Assembly: GCF_005405585.1 (NCBI RefSeq)
Contig: NZ_BJEQ01000010.1
Coordinates: 62,001-126,000 of the forward strand
From: Agarivorans sp. Toyoura001
GTDB lineage: Bacteria > Pseudomonadota > Gammaproteobacteria > Enterobacterales > Celerinatantimonadaceae
Length of the DNA stretch: 64,000 nt
Direction of reading: 5' to 3'
This document shows positions 7,914 through 18,060 of this stretch, in pieces. The notes under the pieces are model-generated. The model was not told where the DNA came from. It was given only the letters and a program-made list of their open reading frames with translations, and made no database searches. The translations under genes were made by a program, and so were the position numbers. How positions within the stretch are numbered: position 1 is the first letter of the stretch; every line of letters begins with the position of its first letter.

Positions 7914-9257
7914 TTATTGCATGCCGAGTTTTTTCTCAAGGTAGTGGATGTTTGCTCCACCAAATTGGAAGTTTTCGTCTTGCATAATTTTTTGCTGAAG
8001 CGGCACGTTAGTTTTGATGCCGTCAATCACTAGCTCTGACAATGCGTTCTTCATACGAGCAATCGCTATGTCACGGTTTTCACCGTAAGTGATCAGTTTA
8101 CCAATCATTGAATCGTAGTAAGGCGGCACTGAGTAGCCTGCATAAACGTGTGAATCCCAGCGAATACCCATACCACCTGGTGGGTGGAAACGGTTAATGC
8201 GGCCTGGAGATGGGATAAAGGTTTCCGCATCTTCAGCGTTAATTCGACACTCAATGGCGTGACCCGTTAGCTTCACTTGATCTTGGCTAAACGACAGTGG
8301 TTGGCCAGCAGCAATGCGCAGTTGCTCTTTGATTAAGTCGATACCTGTCACCATTTCGGTAACCGGATGCTCAACCTGAATACGGGTGTTCATTTCAATG
8401 AAGTAGAACTCACCGTTTTCGTACAAGAACTCAAAAGTACCTGCACCACGGTAGTTAATTTCAATACAGGCACGAGTACAGCGCTCACCAATATTGCGAC
8501 GCATATCTTCAGTGATGCCTGGCGCTGGCGCTTCTTCTACCACTTTTTGGTGGCGACGTTGCATAGAACAATCACGCTCACCTAGGTGAATCGCTCCGCC
8601 TTGGCCATCAGACAATACTTGAACTTCCACGTGACGTGGATTTTCTAAGTACTTCTCCATGTAAACAATATCGTTACCAAAGAACGAACCAGCTTCAGTA
8701 CGGGTTAAATCAACAGAAGTATGTAGTTCTTCTTCTTTGTGAACCACTCGCATACCGCGACCACCGCCGCCGCCAGCTGCTTTAATAATAATTGGGTAAC
8801 CAATGCGTTTAGCGATTGCAGCATTTTGCTTTTCATCGGTGCCTAGCGGGCCATCTGAACCAGGTACACATGGTACACCGGCTTTTTTCATGGCTTTAAT
8901 CGCTTCAACCTTGTCGCCCATCATGCGAATGGTTTCAGCTTTAGGGCCTATGAAAACAAAACCACTTTTCTCAACTATTTCAGAGAATTCAGCGTTTTCA
9001 GACAAGAAACCGTAGCCCGGGTGGATCGCTACTGCATCAGTGACTTCAGCGGCAGCAATAATGCGCGGAATGTCTAAATAACTTTCCGATGCTGCAGGCT
9101 TACCAATACAAATTGATTCATCGGCTAACAATACGTGTTTTAAATCACGGTCGGCTGTTGAGTGCACAGCGACGGTTTTAATGCCCAATTCTTTACAGGC
9201 GCGCAAAATCCGCAGGGCAATTTCACCACGGTTAGCAATAACTACTTTATCTAGCAT
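7914..9257 (-). CDS. accC: acetyl-CoA carboxylase, biotin carboxylase subunit
   Basis: ATP-dependent carboxylation of biotin carried by AccB, the first half-reaction of acetyl-CoA carboxylase in fatty-acid synthesis. The 447-residue length is normal. It starts [20 protein letters not shown]. The ATP-grasp glycine loop reads [14 protein letters not shown], and the active-site segment [16 protein letters not shown] is intact. It lies 12 bp downstream of accB in the usual aroQ-accB-accC order. Confidence 0.98.
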   Translation of the reverse strand: MLDKVVIANRGEIALRILRACKELGIKTVAVHSTADRDLKHVLLADESICIGKPAASESYLDIPRIIAAAEVTDAVAIHPGYGFLSENAEFSEIVEKSGFVFIGPKAETIRMMGDKVEAIKAMKKAGVPCVPGSDGPLGTDEKQNAAIAKRIGYPIIIKAAGGGGGRGMRVVHKEEELHTSVDLTRTEAGSFFGNDIVYMEKYLENPRHVEVQVLSDGQGGAIHLGERDCSMQRRHQKVVEEAPAPGITEDMRRNIGERCTRACIEINYRGAGTFEFLYENGEFYFIEMNTRIQVEHPVTEMVTGIDLIKEQLRIAAGQPLSFSQDQVKLTGHAIECRINAEDAETFIPSPGRINRFHPPGGMGIRWDSHVYAGYSVPPYYDSMIGKLITYGENRDIAIARMKNALSELVIDGIKTNVPLQQKIMQDENFQFGGANIHYLEKKLGMQ

Positions 9258-9269
9258 ACAAATGCCTCT

Positions 9270-9722
9270 TTATTCGATGATGAATAGCGGTTCATCAAAT
9301 TCAACAGCTTCACCGTCGTCAACTAAGATGGCTTTTACTACGCCAGCTTTGTCAGCATCAATCTGGTTCATCATTTTCATTGCTTCAATGATGCACAATG
9401 TATCGCCTACGTTTACTTGCTGGCCTTCTTGTACAAACGGTTGTGCTTCAGGTGAAGATGAACGGTAGAAAGTACCTACCATTGGCGATAGCATTTTGTG
9501 ACCAGATGCCACAGCTTCGCTGGCAGCTGGCGCTGCAGGAGCATTAGCAGGTGCGGCAACTGGCGCTGGCGCAGCAATAGGTGCTGGGGCGTATACTGCT
9601 TGCGCTGCACCACTAAAATTACGGCTAATGCGTACTGCTTCTTCACCTTCAGTGATTTCTAATTCAGCTACACCAGATTCTTCAACTAATTCGATTAATT
9701 TTTTAATCTTGCGAATATCCAT
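9270..9722 (-). CDS. accB: biotin carboxyl carrier protein of acetyl-CoA carboxylase
   Basis: A 150-residue carrier. An N-terminal helical region ([20 protein letters not shown]) is followed by a flexible Ala/Pro-rich linker (about 40-70) and the biotinyl domain with the biotinylation motif EAMKMMNQI near the C-terminus. It works with the downstream AccC, whose start codon is 12 bp after its stop. Confidence 0.98.
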   Translation of the reverse strand: MDIRKIKKLIELVEESGVAELEITEGEEAVRISRNFSGAAQAVYAPAPIAAPAPVAAPANAPAAPAASEAVASGHKMLSPMVGTFYRSSSPEAQPFVQEGQQVNVGDTLCIIEAMKMMNQIDADKAGVVKAILVDDGEAVEFDEPLFIIE

Positions 9723-9757
9723 AAGGGCTCTCTTTATCGTATTAGGTTAATTAACAA

Positions 9758-10204
9758 CTATTGCTGCAGCTTGTTTAAGGCTGCAGTCAAAGCAAATTGA
9801 TATCCTTGGCTACCCAAGCCACAAATCACTCCCTCAGCTTTGTCTGCTAAGTAAGAGTGATGGCGGAAGGGTTCACGTGCATGCACGTTAGACAAGTGAA
9901 TTTCTATAAAAGGAATATTCACACCTAGCAGAGCATCACGCAGTGCAACACTGGTATGAGTAAAAGCCGCAGGATTGATGATAATGAAGTCAATCTCGCC
10001 CATGGCTTGATGAATGCGATTAATCAGCTCGCCTTCGATATTGGATTGAAAATCCTGAAGGCTAACACCCATGTCATGGGCTTGAATGCGCAGCTGCTCA
10101 ACAATGTCGTCTAAACTCTGGTGACCGTAAACCTCGGGTTCACGCTTACCAAGAAGATTAAGATTTGGACCATTGAGTAACAAAATAGAGAATTTATTAG
10201 TCAT
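9758..10204 (-). CDS. aroQ: 3-dehydroquinate dehydratase, type II
   Basis: Third step of the shikimate pathway. The 148 residues match the type II family: [19 protein letters not shown], the QSNIEGELI and [16 protein letters not shown] segments, and the active-site [17 protein letters not shown]. It lies 35 bp upstream of accB, as commonly seen in gammaproteobacteria. Confidence 0.97.
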   Translation of the reverse strand: MTNKFSILLLNGPNLNLLGKREPEVYGHQSLDDIVEQLRIQAHDMGVSLQDFQSNIEGELINRIHQAMGEIDFIIINPAAFTHTSVALRDALLGVNIPFIEIHLSNVHAREPFRHHSYLADKAEGVICGLGSQGYQFALTAALNKLQQ

Positions 10205-10255
10205 TTTCGTTGAAAAGCCAGCTTAAATTATAGAACGTGTCGATTTCTGAAGATT

Positions 10256-10282
10256 AGCACATTTATCAATGGTAAATGTGCT
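10256..10282. repeat. perfect inverted repeat upstream of aroQ
   Basis: AGCACATTTA, a 7-nt loop, and TAAATGTGCT form a perfect 10-bp stem between the MATE gene and aroQ (both minus strand). No T tract follows, so an operator or 5'-leader role for aroQ-accBC is as likely as termination. Confidence 0.5.
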
Positions 10283-10347
10283 AAGTCATCGACATTTTCG
10301 GTAATTATAGTGTTTTCGCAGAAAATGGCAGCATTTTTCTGGTCTAA

Positions 10348-11733
10348 TCAGTTCGTTTCGGCGAGAGGCTCTGTTGTTAGGTTACGTAGCCATTTCTTTT
10401 GGTTCATTCGCCAAAAGCACAACATAGCCTTAAATACTTCTTCGCTTAGGGCAATACAGAAGGCAGTAATTAAGCTCACATCAAACACAAAGATTGCGAT
10501 AGACGTTAGCATTAAACCCACTCCCCATTGGCAGAAGGTATCCGACATTAAGCAAAAACCATTATCACCACCACTACGTAAAATACCGTTAATTAGCACC
10601 ATGTTGAAGATGCGTAACCAGGTAGAGGCGGCCAAAATTAGCACCAATTGTTGTGCTAGTTCCAAGGTTTCAGACTCTAGCGCGCCAAACAAGTTCAATA
10701 AAGGGTAGCTTAATAGCCACACTGCAACACCAATAGCGATAGCGGCAATTGGGCTAACCAGTAAGGCTAAACGAGCATCTACCCAAGCTTGGTTAAACTG
10801 GTTCGCGCCTAGTTTATTACCCACCATAATGGAACAAGCAGCAGAAAAGCCCATGAAACAAGATATAGCCATGCCTTCAATAGGGCTGATCAAGCTCATT
10901 GCTGCTAAGGCATTGGTGCCTAGCTGACCATATAAGGTGGCAAATACAAATACACCACTAGACCAAATGCTAAAGTTGATCACTAAAGGCAGTGCCAGCT
11001 TGGCATATTTGTTTACTTCTGCGCGGCTAAATTGCCAAAAACCAATCATTGATACTTTTAGTAGTGGGTGCGATTGCCACCATAAACTGGTAACCAAAAC
11101 GACAAGCTGCAACAAGCGGGCAATCACTGTTGCTACGCCTGCGCCAACAATGCCCATTGCAGGGATGGGTCCAAAGCCAAAAATAAGCACTTGGTTTAAT
11201 AGAATATTAGCGACTACCGCAAAAATACTAATGTACAGCGGGAGTTTGGTATTGCCGCTAGCACGCAAGGCAGACTCGATTACAATCACTGGTAGGGTGA
11301 ATAAGATCATCAACGCGGTGGCGCGAATGTAGTCACTACCAATGGCAACCAAGTGTGCGTCGCTGCTGCCCCATTGCATAATGGTGCTTGGGCTGAAGAT
11401 CATAAATGCCAAGGTAGTAAGGGTAAAAATAAGCCCTGCGTAAAACGACAGTGCCACAGTACGGCCAATGGCGTTCCAGTTCTTAGTTCCCCAGTGCTGA
11501 GCACTTAAAATAGCGCAAGCAGTAGAAAAGCCATTCAAGATGACAATTGCCACAAAAAACGCACGACCAGCGTAACCTACTGCTGCCACTTCGGCATCAC
11601 CTAAAGTAGCAACCATAAGTACATCCACTAGGCCTAACAGGCTTAGCAGTACTGCTTGTAAAGATATTGGCCAAGCTAGGCGCCAGAACTGCTCTAGCCA
11701 TGAGCGATTCAATGTAATAGGAGATGCTTGCAT
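10348..11733 (-). CDS. MATE family efflux transporter
   Basis: A 461-residue, 12-helix inner-membrane antiporter of the NorM/DinF type that exports cationic drugs or metabolites in exchange for Na+ or H+. It shows two homologous six-helix halves. Family features include the start LEQFWRLAWPISLQAVLLS, LVDVLMVATLGDAEVAAVGY near the first helices and RASGNTKLPLYISIFA before the seventh. The neighbouring divergent AraC gene is a candidate regulator. The substrate is unknown. Confidence 0.9.
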   Translation of the reverse strand: MQASPITLNRSWLEQFWRLAWPISLQAVLLSLLGLVDVLMVATLGDAEVAAVGYAGRAFFVAIVILNGFSTACAILSAQHWGTKNWNAIGRTVALSFYAGLIFTLTTLAFMIFSPSTIMQWGSSDAHLVAIGSDYIRATALMILFTLPVIVIESALRASGNTKLPLYISIFAVVANILLNQVLIFGFGPIPAMGIVGAGVATVIARLLQLVVLVTSLWWQSHPLLKVSMIGFWQFSRAEVNKYAKLALPLVINFSIWSSGVFVFATLYGQLGTNALAAMSLISPIEGMAISCFMGFSAACSIMVGNKLGANQFNQAWVDARLALLVSPIAAIAIGVAVWLLSYPLLNLFGALESETLELAQQLVLILAASTWLRIFNMVLINGILRSGGDNGFCLMSDTFCQWGVGLMLTSIAIFVFDVSLITAFCIALSEEVFKAMLCFWRMNQKKWLRNLTTEPLAETN

Positions 11734-11875
11734 AACAACCTCAAAACGTGACTTGCATCAGATAAAAGCTATCCGCTTGAAAACGGTAGCCAGAAATTAT
11801 GGGCGCGATACTATCTTATATAAAAGAACTTCCACATAATTGAAGCTATCTAAAATATGTTTAAAACTATCATTT

Positions 11876-12718
11876 ATGAATGAGCGGCATTGGCAAGACA
11901 AGTTTGATATAGGCTCCGCCTGCGTTGAGCGCTTTTTAACCACCGAGCGTTTTTCTGAGCTGGCTAAGCTTCAAGTTAATTTAGCGGGGGTATCTTATAT
12001 TCGAGGCGAGTACTTCGTTAGTCGGCGAGCCCCGCAAGAACACTCAATTTTAATTTCTATGGCTGGTGTTGGCAGTTTGCATACGCCAGAAGGACGACAA
12101 CGCTTAGGACCCAATGAAGTGGTGATTCTGCCCGCAGGAACCGATTATTCGTTTAGCTTGGCGAGTCATTTTTGGCGGCATAATTGGTTTCAGTTTTCGG
12201 CTGATATTTCTTGGTATCGTTTCCCTAAAAAAGCCAAGGTAATGAAGATTAATTCCAGCCAAAATATTGATAAGTGTTTGAAGCTACTACTAGATGAAGA
12301 AGGAAAAACCAAGGCCGATCCACTGGTGGAATCAGCGTTAACCCAATTGCTTAAACGCTATTTATTGCAGCTGCTCAAACCTTTAAAGAACCAAGAGCCT
12401 AGCCCCTTGCATAATTTGGAGCAGCAATTGCGCTCTTCATTGCACTATCCGTGGACTGTGAGCGAGATGGCCCAGCGTTTATCTGTATCTGAAGCGCATT
12501 GTTATCGCTTATTTCAACAAGAGTTTAAATGTAGCCCTAAGCAATACCTTACCCGTTTACGCTTAGAGCATGGCAGCTATCTATTGCGCGAAAGCCGCTG
12601 GTCTATCGACGTTATCGCTAGCCAGTTGGGCTATCAAGACGGCTTTGCTTTTGCTCACCGCTTCAAAAAAAGCTTTGGGGTTTCTCCGGGGCGTTATCGT
12701 AGGCAAAGCCAAGCTTAG
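11876..12718 (+). CDS. AraC-family transcriptional regulator
   Basis: A 280-residue regulator. The N-terminal cupin-like sensor domain (about 30-120, with GEYFVSRRAPQEHSILISM and PAGTDYSF) resembles sugar-binding AraC proteins. The C-terminal 100 residues carry two helix-turn-helices (MAQRLSVSEAHCYRLFQQEF and VIASQLGYQDGFAFAHRFKK) and the family ending FGVSPGRYRRQ. The ATG at 11876 is preferred to an upstream TTG. It diverges from the MATE exporter with about 140 bp between them, so it may control that gene. Confidence 0.88.
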   Translation: MNERHWQDKFDIGSACVERFLTTERFSELAKLQVNLAGVSYIRGEYFVSRRAPQEHSILISMAGVGSLHTPEGRQRLGPNEVVILPAGTDYSFSLASHFWRHNWFQFSADISWYRFPKKAKVMKINSSQNIDKCLKLLLDEEGKTKADPLVESALTQLLKRYLLQLLKPLKNQEPSPLHNLEQQLRSSLHYPWTVSEMAQRLSVSEAHCYRLFQQEFKCSPKQYLTRLRLEHGSYLLRESRWSIDVIASQLGYQDGFAFAHRFKKSFGVSPGRYRRQSQA

Positions 12719-12727
12719 CGTTAAATA

Positions 12728-13369
12728 TTATCGTTGTAAGCTGGCAGCCAATTTGGCCACACTCACTCGCTTAAAAGTGTCTAAAGTAAGTTCTGCCACT
12801 TGTTGCAACTGTTGTTGGCTTGCGCCGTTAGTGGCATGCACATTTAAACCTTGTAAAACGGTGGCAAGATAATGGGCTAGTGCTTCTGGGTCAGCATCTG
12901 GGGCTAAATCTTGCTCTTGTTGGGCGCGTTCGAAGCGTTGTTGAAGGGCAATACTGCCTTCGGCTCGGCGAGCTTTAAGGGCTTCCTTAATGGTGCTGGC
13001 CGATTCGCTGCAAGATAAGGCTCCTTGCACAATCACACAACCTTGTGGTTGGTCTGGGTCGCTTAAGTTAGCCACCGCCCCCTTCAACATAAAATCAACT
13101 ACATCGTAAATGGTGGGTTGCTCGAGAGCGGGGTAAAAAAAGGCTTGAGGACGTTTTTCGTAGAGTTCTATCGCTTGCAGAAATAGTTGTTCTTTATTGC
13201 CAAATGCAGCGTACATACTGGGTTTATTAATGCCCATTGCTTGGGTGAGCTCATTGAGTGAGGCGCCTTCGTAACCTTTTTGCCAAAACACCTCTAGCGC
13301 TTTTTCTAATGCATCTTCTGCATCAAAACTACGTGGACGACCTATATGCGAACAACATTTGGGAGACAT
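12728..13369 (-). CDS. TetR-family repressor of the adjacent RND pump
   Basis: A 213-residue regulator. After a short Cys-rich start (MSPKCCSHIGRPRSFD) comes the TetR DNA-binding domain (EGASLNELTQAMGINKPSMYAAFGNK), then an all-helical ligand domain containing QGCVIVQGALSC. It is transcribed away from the RND adaptor gene, and two copies of an 18-bp operator-like motif lie between them. By position it should repress both itself and the pump. The ligand is unknown. Confidence 0.88.
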   Translation of the reverse strand: MSPKCCSHIGRPRSFDAEDALEKALEVFWQKGYEGASLNELTQAMGINKPSMYAAFGNKEQLFLQAIELYEKRPQAFFYPALEQPTIYDVVDFMLKGAVANLSDPDQPQGCVIVQGALSCSESASTIKEALKARRAEGSIALQQRFERAQQEQDLAPDADPEALAHYLATVLQGLNVHATNGASQQQLQQVAELTLDTFKRVSVAKLAASLQR

Positions 13370-13436
13370 TTTGTAACCTTGGTTTACTTTCTACGTTGAT
13401 CATAGCTAAGCCAAATAGCCCTGTCTAGATAAATGC

Positions 13437-13505
13437 ATACCGACCGGTACAAAAAGTTCTTGATCTTGATCATGTTTCAGAACTAATATACCAAGCAGTA
13501 CAAAA
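13437..13505. promoter_or_regulatory. two matching operator-like motifs in the tetR-RND promoter region
   Basis: ATACCGACCGGTACAAAA (13437-13454) and ATACCAAGCAGTACAAAA (13488-13505) share 14 of 18 bases and a TACC...GTA dyad, starting 51 bp apart. The second copy abuts a possible promoter for the pump: TTGATC at 13460-13465 and TAATAT at 13484-13489 with an 18-bp spacer. This is the geometry expected for a TetR repressor acting on divergent promoters. Confidence 0.65.
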
Positions 13506-13547
13506 CATCTAGTAATTATCAATTATTCATCACTTGAGGGATCAGAG

Positions 13548-14786
13548 ATGGCTTCAGTTTTTGATTTAACAAAAATCATCGCAATAAGTGCATTAAGCAT
13601 ATCGTTAATTGGCTGCGGTAAACCCGAAGCGGCTACTCAGCAAACCCCTCCACCTCCCAGTGTAGATGTTGCAGAGGTTCTGCTAGAACAAATTACCGAA
13701 ACAGATTTTTACACCGGTCGCTTACAAGCTCCGCAAACCGTAATGGTGGTACCGCGTGTATCGGGCTATATCGACCAAGTGTTGTTTAATGAGGGCAGCG
13801 TAGTAACAAAGGGCGAAGTGCTATTTAAAATAGATAATCGTATTTTTGCTGCTGAAGTTGAGCGTTTAGAAGCCGAATTAGTAAGTGCTAAAAGTAGCTT
13901 AGAGTTGGCGAAAAAAGGCTATAAACGGGCCCAAGCCTTGAATAAGAAAAATGCTATCTCAGATGAAATCTTAGATAGTCGCTTCTCTGCCAGGGAGCAA
14001 GGTGCAGCAGCGGTAGCCTCAATCACCGCGGCCTTATCTCGCGCTCGCCTTGATTTAGATTTTACCGAAGTGCGCGCTCCTATCGCTGGTCGGGTCTCTA
14101 ATGCGCTGATCACCGAAGGTAACTACGTAAACCTAGGGTCAAGCCAGTTAACCCGGATTGTATCTATCCAGCATATGTATGCTTATTTTGACGTGGATGA
14201 GCAAAGTTTTCTTAAATACCAAGAGCTGAACAATGTGATTCCATTGTCTGACAGCCAAGATTCGATTGCCGCTGTGCAAATGGCCTTGGCCGATGACAGT
14301 GTATTTAAACACTTGGGTAAGATTGATTTTATTGATAACGCCTTAACTGGTGCAACTGGCACCATTCGCTTACGTGCTCGCTTTAACAATCAAACTGGCG
14401 AATTACGCCCTGGTATGTTTGCTCGTTTGCAAATTGCTGGCAGTAGCCGTTACCAAGCAGTGTTGATTGACAACAAAGCGGTAGGCACTGACCTCAATAA
14501 CAAGTTTGTTCTGGTATTAGACGACAATGACCAAGTGCAATACCGCCCCGTGGTATTAGGTGAGCAAATTAATGGCTTGCGAATTGTGTCGCAGGGTTTG
14601 TCTGGTTCAGAGCGGATTGTGGTTAACGGCATTCAGCGAGTGCGCCCACAAATGCAAGTTACCCCGGTACCTGCCAGCATGGCCAGTGACGAAGTCATAT
14701 CGGAGCTTCGTCAGTCTCAACGTTTGTTAGAACAGCAGCATCAACAGTTAAGTCTTAATGCCAAGTTATCAGTTCAACAAGGATAA
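13548..14786 (+). CDS. RND efflux periplasmic adaptor subunit (membrane fusion lipoprotein)
   Basis: A 412-residue adaptor linking the inner-membrane RND pump to an outer-membrane channel. The lipobox is SLIGC near residue 23. A barrel-sandwich/lipoyl half-motif (VPRVSGYIDQVLFNEGSVV), a coiled-coil hairpin (about 100-165) and the second half (FTEVRAPIAGRVSNALITEG) follow, then a beta-barrel domain (RARFNNQTGELRPGMFARL). It resembles the MexE/AcrA group. Its stop is 8 bp from the permease start, so the two form an operon. No outer-membrane factor gene is next to it, so a TolC-like protein is probably supplied from elsewhere. Confidence 0.93.
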   Translation: MASVFDLTKIIAISALSISLIGCGKPEAATQQTPPPPSVDVAEVLLEQITETDFYTGRLQAPQTVMVVPRVSGYIDQVLFNEGSVVTKGEVLFKIDNRIFAAEVERLEAELVSAKSSLELAKKGYKRAQALNKKNAISDEILDSRFSAREQGAAAVASITAALSRARLDLDFTEVRAPIAGRVSNALITEGNYVNLGSSQLTRIVSIQHMYAYFDVDEQSFLKYQELNNVIPLSDSQDSIAAVQMALADDSVFKHLGKIDFIDNALTGATGTIRLRARFNNQTGELRPGMFARLQIAGSSRYQAVLIDNKAVGTDLNNKFVLVLDDNDQVQYRPVVLGEQINGLRIVSQGLSGSERIVVNGIQRVRPQMQVTPVPASMASDEVISELRQSQRLLEQQHQQLSLNAKLSVQQG

Positions 14787-14794
14787 GTTAGCTT

Positions 14795-17700
14795 ATGTTT
14801 TCTCAGTTTTTCATTAAACGGCCGATCTTCGCCGCAGTTATCTCCTTGCTAATGTTTATTGGTGGAGCAATTGCAGTGTGGCAATTGCCTATTACCGAAT
14901 ACCCCGAAGTGGTGCCGCCTACCGTAGTTGTGACTGCAAATTACCCAGGCGCCAACCCAAAAGTGATTGCCGAAACCGTGGCTTCGCCGCTGGAACAGGA
15001 AATTAACGGCGTAGAAGATATGTTGTATATGTCTTCGCAGGCGACCTCTGATGGCCGTATGACTCTGACAGTGACTTTTGCCATTGGCACCGATGTAGAT
15101 CAAGCACAAAGCCAAGTGCAAAGCCGGGTCGACCGGGCGACGCCGCGTTTGCCTTTGGAAGTACAGCGCTTAGGTGTTGTGACCGAAAAATCGTCACCCG
15201 ATTTAACCATGGTGGTTCACTTAAGTTCGCCTGAAGATCGCTACGACTTATTGTACTTATCTAACTATGCGGCGCTTAACGTAAAAGATGAACTGGCCCG
15301 TATTGAAGGGGTAGGCGCGGTGCGTTTGTTTGGCGCTGGCGACTACAGCCTACGTATTTGGTTAGACCCTAATAAAGTGGCTTCGCTGGGGCTTAACCCT
15401 AATCAAATTATCGCTTCTATTCGTGAGCAAAACCAACAGGCAGCTGCCGGCAGTTTGGGGGCTCAGCCTAGCGGTGAATCTGATTTTCAGATCCTGATTA
15501 ATGTAAAAGGCCGTTTAAATACCACCGAAGAATTTGAAGATATCATCATCAAAGTCGGTGATAACGGTGAAGTGAGTCGGCTTAGAGATGTTGCCCGAGT
15601 TGAGCTTGGCGCAAGCAGCTACGCCTTACGTTCGTTGTTAGATAATAAAGACGCCATTGCGATTGGGGTATTCCAAGCTTCTGGCTCGAACGCGATTCAA
15701 ATATCTGAAGACGTACGCGCTCGCATGGCTGAGCTGAAAAAGAGTTTCCCACAAGGCTTGAGCTACGACACGGTATACGATCCCACGGTATTTGTGCGCG
15801 GCTCGATAGAGGCGGTAGTCAAAACCTTGTTTGAAGCAGTACTACTTGTGGTGCTAGTGGTGGTGTTATTTCTGCAAACCTGGCGTGCGTCTATTATACC
15901 GTTAGTAGCGGTACCTGTTTCCTTGGTAGGTACCTTTGCATTTATGCACCTAATGGGTTTTTCACTGAATGCTTTGTCGTTGTTTGGCTTAGTGCTGGCG
16001 ATTGGTATTGTGGTGGATGACGCCATTGTGGTGGTCGAAAACGTTGAGCGGAATATTGCCGAAGGCTTAAGCCCGGTGGCTGCGACTCAACAAGCGATGA
16101 AAGAAGTGACGGGTCCAATTGTTGCCACTACTTTAGTGTTGGCTGCGGTGTTTATTCCGACCGCGTTTATGTCGGGATTAACCGGACAGTTTTATAAGCA
16201 GTTCGCCTTAACCATTACCATCTCAACCTTTATTTCTGCGATTAATTCATTAACTCTGAGCCCGGCGTTGTCAGCGTTATTGTTAAAAGGCCACGATCAG
16301 CCTAAAGATCGCCTAACCCGTATTATGGATAGTCTGTTTGGTCGATTTATCTTTGCACCGTTTAACCGTGTGTTTGATAAAGGCGCGAATGCTTACGGCA
16401 GTATCATCAAAAAGACAATTCGTTTGTCGGCTTTAGTGGGCATTATTTATGTTGGTTTATTAGGCTTAACTGCTTACCAGTTTGATACAACGCCAACCGG
16501 TTATGTACCGGGGCAAGACAAACAATACTTAGTGGCCTTTGCTCAATTGCCAGACGCGGCTTCGCTAGAACGTACCGAAGCGGTAGTGAAACAAATGTCG
16601 GAAATCGCCCTAGCGCAACCGGGTGTTGAGCATGCCGTCGCCTTTCCTGGCCTAAGCATTAATGGTTTTACTAATAGCCCCAATAGCGCGATTTTATTCA
16701 CGCCCTTAGCCGATTTTGATCAACGTAAAGATCCAAATTTGTCGGCTAATGCCATTGCTGGTGCGCTCAATCAACAATTTGCCGGTATTCAAGAAGCCTT
16801 TATTGCGATATTCCCACCGCCACCAGTGCAGGGGTTAGGCACTATTGGCGGCTTTAGGTTACAAATTCAAGATAGAGCTAACCACGGTTATGAAGAGCTG
16901 GCTAATGTCACTATGCAAGTGATGCAAAGAGCCTGGGGCACACCTGCATTAGCAGGAGTATTCTCGAGTTATCAAGTGAACGTACCGCAGTTGGACTTGG
17001 ATTTAGACCGAACTAAAGCCATGCAGCAGGGTGTATCAGTAGACGAAGTCTTCTCTACCTTGCAAGCGTATATGGGGTCCACCTACGTGAATGACTTCAA
17101 TAAGTTTGGCCGTACCTATCAGGTAAACGTGCAAGCCGACGAATCGTTTAGGCAATCGCCAGAGCAAATTAGTCAGCTTAAAGTACGCAATATTGATGGT
17201 GCTATGGTACCGCTGGGCTCATTTGTTGATGTGGATTATGTAGCAGGCCCAGACCGGGTGATGCACTACAACGGCTATACCACAGCTGAAATTAACGGCG
17301 GCCCAGCGCCGGGTTACAGTAGTGGTGAAGCGCAAGCGGCTATCGAGCAAATATTGGCGGAAACTTTGCCAATAGGCATGACTTACGAATGGACCGAGCT
17401 AACTTACCAACAGAAGCTGTCGGGTGATACTGCCATGTTGATTTATCCGCTGGTGATTATCTTGGTGTTTATGGTGTTAGCGGCACAATACGAGAGCTTA
17501 CGTTTGCCAATGGCGATTATTCTGATCATTCCAATGACCTTGTTATCGGCGATTAGCGGAGTATTGCTGTGGGGCGGGGATAACAACATCTTCACCCAAA
17601 TTGGGTTGATTGTACTGGTTGGCCTCGCGACCAAAAATGCCATTTTGATCGTTGAGTTTGCCAAAGAGCTGCAAGACCAAGGTCGCACCGTGATAGAAGC

Positions 17701-17980
17701 CGTATTAGAAGCCTCTCGCTTACGTTTGCGTCCGATTTTAATGACCTCAATTGCCTTCATTATGGGAGTGGTACCGATGGTGTTTTCTACTGGAGAAGGC
17801 GCCGAAATGCGTCAAGCCATGGGGGTCGCGGTATTTGCAGGTATGATTGGCGTGACGGTATTTGGACTGTTACTCACGCCACTGTTTTATTACTTGCTGG
17901 CCAAGCGTACACCAAAGCCTAGTGAAGAAGATGATAAACAAGACTTAGCTATAGCAAACCCTGCGTTCATTGCTAAGTGA
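14795..17980 (+). CDS. RND efflux permease (HAE-1/MexF-AcrB family)
   Basis: A 1061-residue proton-driven trimeric multidrug exporter. It starts MFSQFFIKRPIFAAVISLLM. Helix 1 is followed by the porter domain, and helix 4 carries GIVVDDAIVVVENVERN with the proton-relay aspartates Asp408 and Asp409. A second porter and transmembrane half repeats the layout (for example GLATKNAILIVEFAKEL). Length and motifs are complete. It is co-transcribed with the adaptor and probably repressed by the divergent TetR protein. Substrates cannot be predicted. Confidence 0.95.
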   Translation: MFSQFFIKRPIFAAVISLLMFIGGAIAVWQLPITEYPEVVPPTVVVTANYPGANPKVIAETVASPLEQEINGVEDMLYMSSQATSDGRMTLTVTFAIGTDVDQAQSQVQSRVDRATPRLPLEVQRLGVVTEKSSPDLTMVVHLSSPEDRYDLLYLSNYAALNVKDELARIEGVGAVRLFGAGDYSLRIWLDPNKVASLGLNPNQIIASIREQNQQAAAGSLGAQPSGESDFQILINVKGRLNTTEEFEDIIIKVGDNGEVSRLRDVARVELGASSYALRSLLDNKDAIAIGVFQASGSNAIQISEDVRARMAELKKSFPQGLSYDTVYDPTVFVRGSIEAVVKTLFEAVLLVVLVVVLFLQTWRASIIPLVAVPVSLVGTFAFMHLMGFSLNALSLFGLVLAIGIVVDDAIVVVENVERNIAEGLSPVAATQQAMKEVTGPIVATTLVLAAVFIPTAFMSGLTGQFYKQFALTITISTFISAINSLTLSPALSALLLKGHDQPKDRLTRIMDSLFGRFIFAPFNRVFDKGANAYGSIIKKTIRLSALVGIIYVGLLGLTAYQFDTTPTGYVPGQDKQYLVAFAQLPDAASLERTEAVVKQMSEIALAQPGVEHAVAFPGLSINGFTNSPNSAILFTPLADFDQRKDPNLSANAIAGALNQQFAGIQEAFIAIFPPPPVQGLGTIGGFRLQIQDRANHGYEELANVTMQVMQRAWGTPALAGVFSSYQVNVPQLDLDLDRTKAMQQGVSVDEVFSTLQAYMGSTYVNDFNKFGRTYQVNVQADESFRQSPEQISQLKVRNIDGAMVPLGSFVDVDYVAGPDRVMHYNGYTTAEINGGPAPGYSSGEAQAAIEQILAETLPIGMTYEWTELTYQQKLSGDTAMLIYPLVIILVFMVLAAQYESLRLPMAIILIIPMTLLSAISGVLLWGGDNNIFTQIGLIVLVGLATKNAILIVEFAKELQDQGRTVIEAVLEASRLRLRPILMTSIAFIMGVVPMVFSTGEGAEMRQAMGVAVFAGMIGVTVFGLLLTPLFYYLLAKRTPKPSEEDDKQDLAIANPAFIAK

Positions 17981-18009
17981 CCCTGTTTTAATCATTACAC
18001 ACTTAAAAG

Positions 18010-18046
18010 AAAACGCCGCCGCTTGAGACTCAAGCGGCGGCGTTTT
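18010..18046. terminator. bidirectional terminator between the RND permease and rhodanese genes
   Basis: A 16-bp perfect stem (AAAACGCCGCCGCTTG and its complement) with a 5-nt loop lies between convergent genes, flanked by A and T runs. Confidence 0.9.
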
Positions 18047-18060
18047 AGTTTTTATCTTGG

